A DNA stretch of 64,000 bases from CBDFKY01 sp965248995 (GTDB lineage: Bacteria > Pseudomonadota > Alphaproteobacteria > Rickettsiales > UBA998). Positions 33,804-45,414 of this stretch are shown here, piece by piece. The notes below the pieces were generated by a model. The model ran no database searches, had not been told where the DNA came from, and was given only the letters and a program-made list of their open reading frames with translations. The stretch's first letter is position 1; each line of letters begins with the position of its first letter. Where the stretch lies: assembly GCA_965248995.1 (NCBI GenBank), contig CBDFKY010000022.1:1-64000 (forward strand). Reading direction: 5' to 3'. A program made the position numbers and the translations under genes.

Positions 33804-35081
33804 ATGATCGACTGGTATGAATCCGGCCTGCCGCATATCTGGCAGCCTTACGCACAGGCGCAGACCGCGCCGCTGCCCCTGCCCGTATCGCACACGCAGG
33901 GATGCCATATCGTACTCGGCGACGGGCGGCGGCTGATTGACGGGATCAGTTCGTGGTGGAGCGCCTGCCACGGCCATAACCATCCGCATCTGGTCGCGGC
34001 GGCCAGAAAACAGCTCGACATCATGCCGCACGTGATGTTTGCCGGGTTGGCGCACGAACCCGCTTTCACGCTGGCCCGGCGGCTCTCGACGCTTGCTTCG
34101 CAGGAAGGGCAGGCGCCGCTCGCGCGGGTGTTTTTTTCGGACTCCGGTTCCACTTCCGTGGAAGTGGCGCTGAAAATTGCCCTGCAATATTGGGTTAATA
34201 AAGGCGTGGCGGGAAAAACCCGGTTCGCCTGCTTAGAGCACGCCTATCACGGCGATACGTTCGGAGCGATGGGGGTCAGTGACCCGGCGCGGGGGATGCA
34301 CGCCGCCTACCTGCCCAATCTGGTGGAAGCGGCTGCTTATCCCGTACCCCGCACGGAAGCGGAAAAAGCCGCGTTCGCCGTACGGTTCGCTTTCGAAGCC
34401 CCGCATCTGGCCGCCCTGATCGTCGAGCCCCTGGTGCAGGGGGCAGGAGGAATGCGGTTCTATGATGCGGCCGACGTACGTTTCATGGCGGATCTGTGCG
34501 TGACCCACGACGTCCTGCTGATCGCCGACGAGATCATGACCGGTTTCGGGCGCACGGGAGGGATGTTCGCCTGTCATGAGGCGGGTATCACACCGGATAT
34601 CCTGTGTATCGGCAAAGGGTTGACGGGCGGCATGATGACGCTGGCGGCCACGCTTGTCCGGGAATCCGTCTATGAGGCGTTCCTGAGCGACTCCCGCGCC
34701 CACGCCCTGATGCACGGCCCGACCTTCATGGCCAACCCACTCGCCTGCGCGGTGGCGAACGCTTCGCTGGATCTGTTCGAGAGCGAGCCCCGGCTGGCGC
34801 AGGTGCGGGCCATCGAGATTCAATTGCGTGAGGCGCTGATGCCGTTGGCGGGCCATCCCGCCGTAGTGGACGTCCGTGTCAAAGGGGCGATCGGCGTGGT
34901 GCAATGCGACCCGCTTCGCTTCGATCCGTTCGCACTGCGACCACTCCTTTTGGAAAAGGGATGCTGGCTGAGGCCTTACGGGGACATCCTCTACCTTATG
35001 CCGCCGTTTATCATTTCACCGGAGGAATTACGTGTGTTAACGGACGCGGTGAGGGAAACGGTAGAAAAACTGGGAACGTGA
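33804..35081 (+). CDS. bioA: Adenosylmethionine-8-amino-7-oxononanoate aminotransferase
   Basis: 425 residues, class III PLP aminotransferase of biotin synthesis (KAPA to DAPA with SAM as amino donor). The N-terminal HIWQPYAQ and ISSWWSACHGHNHPHL are BioA signatures. PLP site: ADEIMTGFGRTG and the Schiff-base Lys in CIGKGLTGGMMTLAATL. It lies 12 bases after the TIR-like stop but differs in composition. No bioFDB in the window, so the biotin genes are split or the other steps are elsewhere. Confidence 0.94.
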   Translation: MIDWYESGLPHIWQPYAQAQTAPLPLPVSHTQGCHIVLGDGRRLIDGISSWWSACHGHNHPHLVAAARKQLDIMPHVMFAGLAHEPAFTLARRLSTLASQEGQAPLARVFFSDSGSTSVEVALKIALQYWVNKGVAGKTRFACLEHAYHGDTFGAMGVSDPARGMHAAYLPNLVEAAAYPVPRTEAEKAAFAVRFAFEAPHLAALIVEPLVQGAGGMRFYDAADVRFMADLCVTHDVLLIADEIMTGFGRTGGMFACHEAGITPDILCIGKGLTGGMMTLAATLVRESVYEAFLSDSRAHALMHGPTFMANPLACAVANASLDLFESEPRLAQVRAIEIQLREALMPLAGHPAVVDVRVKGAIGVVQCDPLRFDPFALRPLLLEKGCWLRPYGDILYLMPPFIISPEELRVLTDAVRETVEKLGT

Positions 35082-35149
35082 AATATCCTCTTGCTGCAAT
35101 GCAGCATTTCGTTTAGTTTTTATGTGTTCTTCAATTAAGGTTAGTTCTC

Positions 35150-35617
35150 ATGAATATAACCACACTTTTGGAGGCAATCCATGTACTGCATGCATTGCCG
35201 GATTCGGAGAAGGAAAAGCTTGCCCTACTGAAAGCGTTTGAAGCTTTTAACATACTGTTTATGGCTATGTTAAGGCATCAGGACGCTTTGAGGGGCAATG
35301 TGGTCGCCGCGGAAAACATACGGTTTTTACGAACCCTGTCTTTCAGCGGAAAAGCCAGCATCCACCATTGGACATTGCAAGTGGCACCTGATACCCAGGC
35401 GCTGCTCTTGTACGGATTGAAGCAATTCGAAACATGGCGGGCTTCCGGCATGGACGAAAATCACGATTTTTTCCGCCTCCATAAGGAGATGCTGAACACG
35501 CTTCCATGCATCAAATTCTTCGACAAAGCGGTGGAAATGGAATATTTCACACAGCGTTTTCCGGATCATTTTGTCAATCCAGCCAGAATGAGCTTGACTC
35601 CCATCACGGATTACTGA
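35150..35617 (+). CDS. Hypothetical helical protein
   Basis: 155 residues, no signal peptide, mostly amphipathic helix (TLLEAIHVLHALPDSEKEKLAL, LKAFEAFNILFMAML). Four-helix-type pattern; no conserved catalytic motif. Ends at a strong terminator, alone after bioA. Family not recognised. Confidence 0.6.
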   Translation: MNITTLLEAIHVLHALPDSEKEKLALLKAFEAFNILFMAMLRHQDALRGNVVAAENIRFLRTLSFSGKASIHHWTLQVAPDTQALLLYGLKQFETWRASGMDENHDFFRLHKEMLNTLPCIKFFDKAVEMEYFTQRFPDHFVNPARMSLTPITDY

Positions 35618-35639
35618 CCCTGCCCCGCAGGGTTTTTTT
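35618..35639 (+). terminator. Rho-independent terminator
   Basis: CCCTGC-CCC-GCAGGG, a 6-bp GC stem with a three-base loop followed by seven T, directly after the stop of the 155-residue gene. Confidence 0.85.
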
Positions 35640-35673
35640 ATTTCATCGTGAACATGTGCCGGTGCATGGCGCT

Positions 35674-38424
<2,751 letters not shown>

Positions 38425-38563
38425 GGCACGCAGATAACCAGAATTGCCCGGTCAGTGCAATGTTCTCTCAACAGATTATGCAAAGGCGCCTTTGAGCGAA
38501 CCCATTATCTCTTTTCACGGTGTCAATGTTCACCGCGGTCCGTCACCTGCCGCGTTGATGAAA

Positions 38564-39146
38564 TCAAAGCGCCAGACTGGATGCTTTTCCTGCGCTTTTA
38601 GCGGGAGCGGGTACATGTTTATCTTCGGGAGAATGAACAATCCGGCTTGTGACCTCGGGAAGATTCGCACCTTTAAGCAAGTCCGTATGTTTCCCGGCAG
38701 CCCCTTTTGTCTTGGGTTCGGACAGCTCATCACTTTCAAGATGAGTTGGTGAAACGACAACGGTCTGCTCTAAGAACTTTTCTTTTACCGCTTCAACGCG
38801 CTTCTCGATAATTTTCTGCTCTGCCTCCGTAGGAGCCTCAAAAATGGTCTCAACCCCGCGTTTACTAAACATGGTGCCCTTGGTGGGAATGCCAAGTTCA
38901 ATTTCGGTATCTATGACGGTTTTTCTGACAATTTGATCAAGCTCGGGAGAGTTCAGTCTTTCGTGGCGTACAGCTTCCTCTGCATTGACGCTATCTATCG
39001 CCTTCTTCATGCGTTCAGCCGCCTGCGTTTTTTCATTGTCTGAAGTAGTGGGGCTTTAAAGAGCCGGCAGATTGGGCGGATACTTCCAGTGTTTGCCAAT
39101 CCCCTTTTTCAATAGGATTCTGGGAACTATCTTTTGGATCTGCCAT
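38564..39146 (-). pseudogene. Hypothetical gene with an N-terminal frameshift
   Basis: ATG 39146 with AGGA upstream opens MADPKDSSQNPIEKGDWQTL and stops after 37 codons. A second frame continues to 38564 (PTTSDNEKTQAAERMKKAID..., 148 codons from ATG 39010, which has no ribosome-binding site). Removing one C from the CCCC run near 39055 joins them into a ~193-residue protein. That protein is charged, helical and rich in E and K with a disordered Pro/Ala tail. Either a recent frameshift, a sequencing error, or expression from the internal ATG. Function unknown. Confidence 0.55.
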
Positions 39147-39296
39147 GTCTCATTTCCTTCATAAATAAAATATTAAATCTCATAAATGACTATACAGATG
39201 ATTTATGATATATTTATGAATGAGAAAAAAATGATTACTTTTTATTTCATTGCATAGAAAATTGTACTTTATTAGTTTATGGTATAGTTTAAAAAA
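39147..39296. other. AT-rich divergent spacer
   Basis: 150 strongly AT-rich bases between the divergent unknown gene and nadD, so promoters for both are expected here. No specific operator recognised. Confidence 0.35.
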
Positions 39297-39929
39297 ATGA
39301 TCTGTACTTTCTGTCTGCGGCGCTTTACCGCCGCTTCACCGCTGCGGATAGGGCTGCTCGGCGGCTCGTTCAATCCTGCCCATGCAGGACATGTCCATAT
39401 CTCTCAGGAAGCATGTAAGCGTCTGGGGCTGGATGCGATATGGTGGATCGTGAGTCCCGCCAATCCGTTGAAAGATCCCGCCACGCTGGCGCCGTTCGAT
39501 GTGCGCTGCCGGTATGCGTTGCGGCAGGCGGCTTCCCATGCTCATATCCATGTTTCGGATATGGAGGAACGCTGCGGCATCCGCTATACGGTCGACACTC
39601 TCAAGCTGATACGCCGCCGCTTCCCGCGGCACCATTTCGTCTGGCTGATGGGGTCGGACAATCTGGCGGGGTTTCATCGCTGGAAGCGCTGGGAAGAGAT
39701 CGCCGCCCTGGTCCCCGTCGCGGTGATGGACCGCGGGAGCGCCACCCACCGCGCTTCAAGGATGCGCTTCGCCACGCGCTATGCCGCCCGCCGCCGCCCG
39801 GCGTCAACGCTTGCCGGCGCGGCGCCGCCGGCGTGGAACGTGGTGTTTATCCGCAGACATCCGGAGAGTGCCACGCATTTGCGGAAAATACTTGGCAACC
39901 ACGCCTTTTTGGAATATAATAAACAATAG
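39297..39929 (+). CDS. nadD: Nicotinate-nucleotide adenylyltransferase
   Basis: 210 residues. Transfers AMP from ATP to nicotinate mononucleotide in NAD synthesis. GLLGGSFNPAHAGHVHIS is the family GxFxPxHxGH motif, followed by WWIVSPANPLK and FVWLMGSDNLAGFHRWKRW. The C-terminal ESATHLRKIL takes the place of the SSTxIR nucleotide motif. First gene of nadD-rsfS-rlmH, a common bacterial order. Confidence 0.93.
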   Translation: MICTFCLRRFTAASPLRIGLLGGSFNPAHAGHVHISQEACKRLGLDAIWWIVSPANPLKDPATLAPFDVRCRYALRQAASHAHIHVSDMEERCGIRYTVDTLKLIRRRFPRHHFVWLMGSDNLAGFHRWKRWEEIAALVPVAVMDRGSATHRASRMRFATRYAARRRPASTLAGAAPPAWNVVFIRRHPESATHLRKILGNHAFLEYNKQ

Positions 39930-40022
39930 AAAAAACTACAGTAAGGAGAGTGTCTTATCGACACCCACAGCCATTTCAACGATGGGCATTCCGGCAACGG
40001 GCAGTCCTGCCATGAGGCTTCA

Positions 40023-40358
40023 TTGCAGAACGCCATCATCGCATCACTGGAAGACGACAAGGCCGAGCAGATTGCGATTGTCGATCTGAAAGGAAAAACC
40101 AGTTTCGCCGACGCCATGATCATCGCGGACGGCCGTTCCAACCGGCACGTCTCCTCCATGGCCGACAGCCTTTCCAAGGCGCTGAAGGAAAGGGGCCTGC
40201 CGTTTCTTTCCATCGAAGGGCTGGAGAGCTGCGACTGGGTACTGATCGACGCCGGCGACATCGTCGTCCATCTGTTTAAGCCGGGGATAAGGGAATTGTA
40301 TAACCTGGAGAAAATGTGGGCGGTGGCCATCCCTGACCAGCAATACGCGGCGGTCTAG
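40023..40358 (+). CDS. rsfS: Ribosomal silencing factor RsfS
   Basis: ~111 residues. Binds uL14 on the 50S subunit and blocks subunit joining in starvation. Motifs IAIVDLKGKTSFADAMIIADGRS-like, RHVSSMADSL, CDWVLIDAGDIVVHLF and YNLEKMW. The start is unclear: TTG 40023 gives the usual length and has GAGG five bases upstream. A much stronger AAGGAG at 39943-39948 sits 8 bases before an in-frame ATC (39957), which would add 22 residues rich in H, G, N and S. No ATG is in frame. Confidence 0.9.
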   Translation: MQNAIIASLEDDKAEQIAIVDLKGKTSFADAMIIADGRSNRHVSSMADSLSKALKERGLPFLSIEGLESCDWVLIDAGDIVVHLFKPGIRELYNLEKMWAVAIPDQQYAAV

Positions 40359-40370
40359 CCCACGCTTCCT

Positions 40371-40835
40371 ATGCACCAGCTGATTCTCACCGTCGGCAAG
40401 TGGAAAGCAGGTCTGGAGAAATCACTTTATCAGGAATATGTCCGCCGCTCCCGCTGGCCGGTGGAATTGCGTGAACTGAACGGATTCCCTGCGCTTGAAG
40501 TGGCGCACCGCCAAACTCGCGAAACGGAACTACTTCTTGCGCACGCGAAGGATGCGGGCGCCGAGCATTATATTATCCTGGATGAAATCGGCAAGACTCT
40601 CTCCAGCCGCACACTGGCAGCTCGCCTGCGACAATGGCAGTACAGCGGGACGCGGCGTGTCGCCTGGCTGATCGGCGGAGATGTCGGCCTCGACAAAACC
40701 CTGTTCAAGCCTTCTGACATGCTGCTTTCGTTCGGGGAAATGACCTGGCCGCATCTGCTGGTGCGGACGATGCTGGCCGAACAGATCTACCGCGCCCAGA
40801 CGATCTTGAGCGGCCACCCGTATCACCGGGACTAA
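40371..40835 (+). CDS. rlmH: 23S rRNA pseudouridine1915 N3-methyltransferase
   Basis: 154 residues, SPOUT-type methyltransferase. ILDEIGKTLSSRTLA, RVAWLIGGDVGLD and LSFGEMTWPHLLVRTMLAEQIYRA form the SAM-binding trefoil knot; the C-terminal Y-H-R-D end is typical. It follows rsfS by 12 bases, so both act on the large ribosomal subunit from one transcript. Confidence 0.96.
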   Translation: MHQLILTVGKWKAGLEKSLYQEYVRRSRWPVELRELNGFPALEVAHRQTRETELLLAHAKDAGAEHYIILDEIGKTLSSRTLAARLRQWQYSGTRRVAWLIGGDVGLDKTLFKPSDMLLSFGEMTWPHLLVRTMLAEQIYRAQTILSGHPYHRD

Positions 40836-40942
40836 AACACGGGTAAAATAATCAAAAAAAGCGCTCAAAGGTCACATAACTGTCATAAGTGACGGATACG
40901 ATAGATCCGTTCAGTCATTTCAACGTTATAAGGTAAATCAGT

Positions 40943-42295
40943 ATGTCCACTCCCGTCGACGTAGGTGCTCTTGAAGCTGCAGCAGGGCAGGCTGCGGTCA
41001 TTTCCGCTTTTACGTACCCGCTGTTTAACGGTGCATGGTCGCAAACCGGCGACAAGGATGCCCCGGATGGGGCAGGGGTACAATCCGGCGCGCAGACGAC
41101 GGACCTCCCCGCCTCGTTATCGGCTGAAATCCCCCAGCCCCCGCTTTCTTCCCGGCCTGCCTCCGTGGATAGCGGCATCACCATCGACGCCGGGCTGGTC
41201 CTGCGCCAGCTGATGTTCGCCGCCAATGAGGTGATGAGCGAGATCGACGCCGCCGATCCGGGCGGACGTGATGAACTGCAGGCCGATCTTTCCCAGCTGC
41301 TGACGTCTGCGGCGACGTTGTCGGAGCTGATAGCGAAACCCGCTTCCATGGAAATGCTCAACGCGGCGCTGGTCGGAGCGGCGCGCGCCCTGGCGGATGA
41401 ACAGGATGATGACCTGTCGCTTGCCGACGGTCCCGCAGTTTCCGGTAAAGCGAAGCGGGCCCTCTCCCCGCAGCGGGCGGAAATGGCGCGGGTGCTCCGC
41501 GAAGCGATTCTGCGCTCACCGATGTCCCAGCCGGAACTGGCCAATGCGGAATCACCCACGCTGGCCGCACCTGAACCAGCCGCACCGGATGCGTCGCCGC
41601 TGCCGCCGGAAGTACATTCCTATATTTCCGAAGGCGTACAAAAGGCGGAAATGGCCGCGATGACGGGGGCGGTACTGGCGGCGGCAACGGCTTACGCCGC
41701 GAATGAAGCGGACATGCAGCGTCCTTCGCAGGATGCCGTGCAGACCGTAGGGCAGGATAACCTGTCCCAGGCGGCGATTCATCAGGCCATGGTATCGGTC
41801 GCGTTCAACGCGTTATCGCCGGAACATCAACTGTTGCTGGGTGCGCTCGTTCCGGAGGCGGCAGCGGGTGCGCCGGATGGGCAAAATGTACCGCTTACGC
41901 CGAACGCCGCGCAGCAGTTACAGGAAATTCTTGCATTTGCGCAGAATAATATGCTGTCGCCGGAAGCGGTCACGAGGGCGTTCGATATGCGTGCCGCACT
42001 GGCTTCCGGCAGCGCACCGGCAGGCATGACGCCGGAAATGATTCAGGAACAGCAGATTTCCGCCAGCTCCGTACTGGCGCTTGCCGCCTTCAATCAGAAT
42101 GTTTCCACCGTGGCGCGCACCATTATACAGCGTGCGGCGGCGCAGGAAGCGACTGCCGTACCGGCGGCGGTTCCATCCGCACAGCAGGAAGCATCCCCGG
42201 CGGTACAACAGCCGCAAGTAGTGGTGATGCAGGCGCATGAAAACGGGACGATCAGCCCTGCATCGAAAGTTGAATATGTCCAGCAGCAGGCATAA
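40943..42295 (+). CDS. Alanine-rich hypothetical protein upstream of flagellar genes
   Basis: 450 residues, very rich in A, P, Q and E; no signal peptide and no membrane helix. Alternating disordered and helical stretches (LVLRQLMFAANEVMSEIDA, AEMARVLREAILRSP, IHQAMVSVAFNALSPEHQLLLGALV). It directly precedes flgB on the same strand, but a sigma-54-type promoter lies between, so it may be separate. The composition is reminiscent of flagellar hook-length proteins, yet no FliK C-terminal motif is present. Function unknown. Confidence 0.6.
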   Translation: MSTPVDVGALEAAAGQAAVISAFTYPLFNGAWSQTGDKDAPDGAGVQSGAQTTDLPASLSAEIPQPPLSSRPASVDSGITIDAGLVLRQLMFAANEVMSEIDAADPGGRDELQADLSQLLTSAATLSELIAKPASMEMLNAALVGAARALADEQDDDLSLADGPAVSGKAKRALSPQRAEMARVLREAILRSPMSQPELANAESPTLAAPEPAAPDASPLPPEVHSYISEGVQKAEMAAMTGAVLAAATAYAANEADMQRPSQDAVQTVGQDNLSQAAIHQAMVSVAFNALSPEHQLLLGALVPEAAAGAPDGQNVPLTPNAAQQLQEILAFAQNNMLSPEAVTRAFDMRAALASGSAPAGMTPEMIQEQQISASSVLALAAFNQNVSTVARTIIQRAAAQEATAVPAAVPSAQQEASPAVQQPQVVVMQAHENGTISPASKVEYVQQQA

Positions 42296-42303
42296 CGATA
42301 AAC

Positions 42304-42319
42304 TGGCACGAATTTCGCA
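42304..42319 (+). promoter_or_regulatory. Candidate sigma-54 promoter of flgBC-fliE
   Basis: TGGCACG-AATT-TCGCA matches TGGCACG-N4-TTGCA with one mismatch and keeps the invariant GG and GC with ten bases between. It lies 45 bases before the flgB ATG. Flagellar basal-body genes are often sigma-54 dependent in alphaproteobacteria such as Caulobacter, which supports the call. Confidence 0.6.
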
Positions 42320-42363
42320 TATATCCTGAAAAACAGAACTGTCTTTCCTAAGGTTAAGCGGAC

Positions 42364-42774
42364 ATGGATTATTCCGGTATCAAGCTGCTGCAGATGATGC
42401 AGACCAAGATGGCCTATCTCTCCGAGAAGCAGGACGTGCTGGCGCAGAACATCGCCAACGCCGATACGCCGGGATACAAGGCCAAGAAAATGAAGGATCT
42501 GGATTTCGACCGGCTGGCGCTGGCGGAATCACGCCGCCTGCAGATGCGCGCCACCAGTACGGGCTCCAGTTTGGAAGGTAGTCGCCCCACACAGCAGTTC
42601 CGGCAGGAAAAACAGCGCAAGACGTTTGAGACGACTCCGGTGCAGAACAACATCGCGCTGGAGGAACAGATGGCGATGGTGGCGCAGAACAACCTGGATT
42701 ACACCACCGTCACCAACCTCTATACTAAGACGACCGGCATGTTCAAAATCGCGCTGGGACAGGGCGGTAATTAA
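42364..42774 (+). CDS. flgB: Flagellar proximal rod protein FlgB
   Basis: 136 residues, normal length. The rod-protein N-terminal motif LAQNIANADTPGYKAKKMKDLDF is clear, and the C-terminal helix (QNNLDYTTVTNLYTKTTGMF) fits the rod/hook family. Exported by the flagellar type III system without a cleaved signal. First of flgB-flgC-fliE. Confidence 0.96.
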   Translation: MDYSGIKLLQMMQTKMAYLSEKQDVLAQNIANADTPGYKAKKMKDLDFDRLALAESRRLQMRATSTGSSLEGSRPTQQFRQEKQRKTFETTPVQNNIALEEQMAMVAQNNLDYTTVTNLYTKTTGMFKIALGQGGN

Positions 42775-42803
42775 GGCTGGCTAATCATTAACAGGAGCAA
42801 CCT

Positions 42804-43217
42804 ATGGTAGATCTCGTCAATTCCATGTATATCGCAGCCTCAGGCATGCACGCGCAGAGCGACCGGCTGCGCATTGTCGCGCAGAACATCGCCAACGTCG
42901 ATTCCACGGGCCGTTCCCCGAATGAGGACCCTTACCGCCGCAAAGTCGTGACATTTAAGAACCAGCTGGACCGTGAAATGCATGCCGATCTGGTCAAGGT
43001 CGGGGAATACGGCGTGGACAGGACGGATTTCCCCAAACGCTACGATCCCTCCCATCCGGCGGCGGATAAGGACGGGTACGTGCGGATGCCCAACGTCAAC
43101 CCGCTCCTCGAAATGGTGGATATGCGGGAGGCCCGCCGTGCCTATGAAGCCAATATCGACATGGTGGAGACCACCAAGGGAATGCTGCTGCAAACCGTGA
43201 ATATGTTGCGTTCATAA
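42804..43217 (+). CDS. flgC: Flagellar proximal rod protein FlgC
   Basis: 137 residues. Starts MVDLVNSMYIAASGMHAQSD; rod motif RIVAQNIANVDSTG; C-terminal VDMREARRAYEANIDMVET is diagnostic of FlgC. AGGAG precedes the ATG. 29 bases after flgB. Confidence 0.97.
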   Translation: MVDLVNSMYIAASGMHAQSDRLRIVAQNIANVDSTGRSPNEDPYRRKVVTFKNQLDREMHADLVKVGEYGVDRTDFPKRYDPSHPAADKDGYVRMPNVNPLLEMVDMREARRAYEANIDMVETTKGMLLQTVNMLRS

Positions 43218-43240
43218 GCGAAATCAGGCAGAATCATTCC

Positions 43241-43603
43241 ATGGCATCAGAGATCAACTCTTCCCAGTCCAGTTTTTCGCAGGCGACCGCCGCGTATAAG
43301 AATACGGCGAAAATGCAGCGCGGGGGGCAGGATTCCGCCATTCCCGATGCGCTCGGCCTGCCGGGCGAACAATCCTCGCGTTTCAAGCCCAGTTTCGAGG
43401 AACTGGTCACCACCGGACTGGAGAAAGCCAAGGGCGCGGAATATAAAGGCGAGGCGATCAGCGCCAAGGCACTGGCCGGTAAAGCGGAATATCACCAGCT
43501 GGTGACTGCCGTCGCCAATGCCGAGCTAACGCTCCGCACCGTTGTTTCCGTGCGCGACCGTATGATTTCCGCGTATCAGGAAATCATCAAGATGCCGATT
43601 TAA
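43241..43603 (+). CDS. fliE: Flagellar hook-basal body protein FliE
   Basis: 120 residues; links the MS ring to the rod. The C-terminal half is typical: ALAGKAEYHQLVTAVANAELTLRT and VRDRMISAYQEIIKMPI. The N-terminus is Ser/Gln rich and variable as usual. Last gene of the flagellar run; its stop overlaps the convergent ribD stop by four bases. The other flagellar genes are elsewhere. Confidence 0.95.
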   Translation: MASEINSSQSSFSQATAAYKNTAKMQRGGQDSAIPDALGLPGEQSSRFKPSFEELVTTGLEKAKGAEYKGEAISAKALAGKAEYHQLVTAVANAELTLRTVVSVRDRMISAYQEIIKMPI

Positions 43604-44682
43604 GGTAGCAGCCGTACGGTTTTCAGCTGGTCATTTTCCAGGGGGAGCGTTTCAGTCAGTATCCCGGATGATGCAATTACCGAAAGTGACTGACCATTAC
43701 CCAGTGCCGGCAACCCTTTCTCCCCTATGACATGCGGCGCCTTGAACCAGTAAAGCCTGTTGACGATGCTCGACGCGAGCGCCGCCGTGGTCAGTGCCTG
43801 CCCCCCTTCGATCAGGGCGCGGTGAACGCCTTTGGTAGCCAGAAGGCGCATCGCTTCGTGAAATCCGAAAGCTTCCGGCAGGCAATATAGCGTTACCCCG
43901 CCGCGTATTAAAGGAGGGGCGGAAGGATGTTGCTGGGTTTTTGAGGTAAGGATCCAGGTGGGATATTCATGGGCGCTCCGCACCAGCGCCGCCTGCGGAG
44001 GCGTGCGCAAATGGCGATCGAGAATCACCCGCAGGGGAGAGGCGGGTTCCAGACCCGGCAGGCGGCAGGTAAGCTCGGGATCGTCCGCCAGCACGGTCCC
44101 TACCCCCGTCACGATCGCCTGATGCTCCGCCCGTAGACGATGGCCACGCAGCCGGGACGCTTCCGAAGTGATCCAGCGCCGGTCGGGATCGGTGATCTTC
44201 TCATCCGCCGAAGTGGCGATTTTCACGCTGATAAAGGGCAGGGATTCGCGGATGCGCCGGAAAAAACCGCTGTTGAGCGCTTCCGCCTGTTTCCGCAATA
44301 CACCGACTTCCACCATGATCCCCGCTTCTTCCAGACGGGCGATCCCTTTTCCCGCCACGCGGAAGTCCGTATCACCGCAGGCGATCACCACCCGTCGGAT
44401 GCGGGAGGCTATCAATGCGTTGACGCAAGGAGGGGTATGACCATAATGCGAACAGGGCTCCAGAGTGACATACGTGCTCGCCCCATGCGCATGAATGCCC
44501 GCGGAAGAGAGCGCCTGCGTTTCCGCGTGCGGCCTGCCGCCCGGCGCCGTCCATCCCTGGCCTACGCACCGTCCATCCCTGACGATGACACATCCGACAG
44601 CCGGATTTTCCGCCGTCCTGCCCGCAGTGCGTTCCGCCAGGCTCAGGGCATAGCGCATCCAGCGTTCATCGTCCGTTTCCAT
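43600..44682 (-). CDS. ribD: Riboflavin biosynthesis deaminase/reductase
   Basis: 360 residues, bifunctional. Deaminase domain (~5-145) with the zinc motif PHAETQAL and LEPCSHYGHTPPC; reductase domain (~150-360) with VSVKIATSADEKI, VGTVLADDPELTCR and ALIEGGQALTTAAL. Carries out steps two and three from GTP-derived pyrimidine. Other rib genes are not adjacent. Confidence 0.95.
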   Translation of the reverse strand: METDDERWMRYALSLAERTAGRTAENPAVGCVIVRDGRCVGQGWTAPGGRPHAETQALSSAGIHAHGASTYVTLEPCSHYGHTPPCVNALIASRIRRVVIACGDTDFRVAGKGIARLEEAGIMVEVGVLRKQAEALNSGFFRRIRESLPFISVKIATSADEKITDPDRRWITSEASRLRGHRLRAEHQAIVTGVGTVLADDPELTCRLPGLEPASPLRVILDRHLRTPPQAALVRSAHEYPTWILTSKTQQHPSAPPLIRGGVTLYCLPEAFGFHEAMRLLATKGVHRALIEGGQALTTAALASSIVNRLYWFKAPHVIGEKGLPALGNGQSLSVIASSGILTETLPLENDQLKTVRLLP

Positions 44683-44711
44683 GCGGTCAATGATAGAAAA
44701 TCGAGAAGGAT

Positions 44712-45374
44712 TTAACTACCGAATAATGCGTCGATATCGTTCTGCGTCACGCCCGCGCCGGGCAACTGCGGTCCGCCCATCAGCGCCGCGTCGGAACGGG
44801 TGTCCTCCAGAATGCGTTCGCTGTCCTTGCCCGCCAGTTCCATGATGTCCGAGCTGTCGCTGCCGAACAGCTTGGCGAGGCGGGCGATTTTCGCTTCCAC
44901 GTATTCCAGCGTCTTGATGACCTTGGTGATGCGCTGGCCGGTGATGTCCTGAAAATTGCAGGCGTCGAAAATCTTAGTGACCGAATCCATGATCGCGGCC
45001 TTATGCGCATCGTTCGGCAGCGCTCCGGCCGACGCCGTGATGGCGTCCGCGGCGTCCAGGATGGAGTTCGTCGCCTCTTCGGTGGCTTTGACCACGGCGT
45101 TGAGTTCTTCCCCCGCCGAGCCGAAAAATTCGGTACCGCTGTCTTCCGGCACCATATCGAAGATTTCCTTGCGGGCCTGCGAGATGTACTGCGCCAGTTT
45201 AGTGACTTCCGAGCGCACGAACCGGTCGATCCGGGGGTCGCCTACGCCGGAAGTAAGCGCCACGTCCTCGAAAATACCGGCGATATCGTCGATGCTGATC
45301 GTACCCTTGCTTTCCAAGATACGAATCAGGCTTTTGAGCAACGCCTTGCCGATCTGATCCTGCGCTAATGTCAT
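44712..45374 (-). CDS. cheZ: Chemotaxis phosphatase CheZ
   Basis: 220 residues. Dephosphorylates CheY-P. Long helical hairpin; the catalytic motif CNFQDITGQRITKVI contains the Asp and the water-activating Gln (DxxxQ). The C-terminal tail TQNDIDALFGS resembles the CheY-binding peptide. CheZ is not universal in alphaproteobacteria. Cotranscribed 40 bases after cheY. Confidence 0.92.
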   Translation of the reverse strand: MTLAQDQIGKALLKSLIRILESKGTISIDDIAGIFEDVALTSGVGDPRIDRFVRSEVTKLAQYISQARKEIFDMVPEDSGTEFFGSAGEELNAVVKATEEATNSILDAADAITASAGALPNDAHKAAIMDSVTKIFDACNFQDITGQRITKVIKTLEYVEAKIARLAKLFGSDSSDIMELAGKDSERILEDTRSDAALMGGPQLPGAGVTQNDIDALFGS

Positions 45375-45414
45375 GCTGTCACCCCTGATATGGTTGCGCG
45401 TAACCGTGCCGCGC

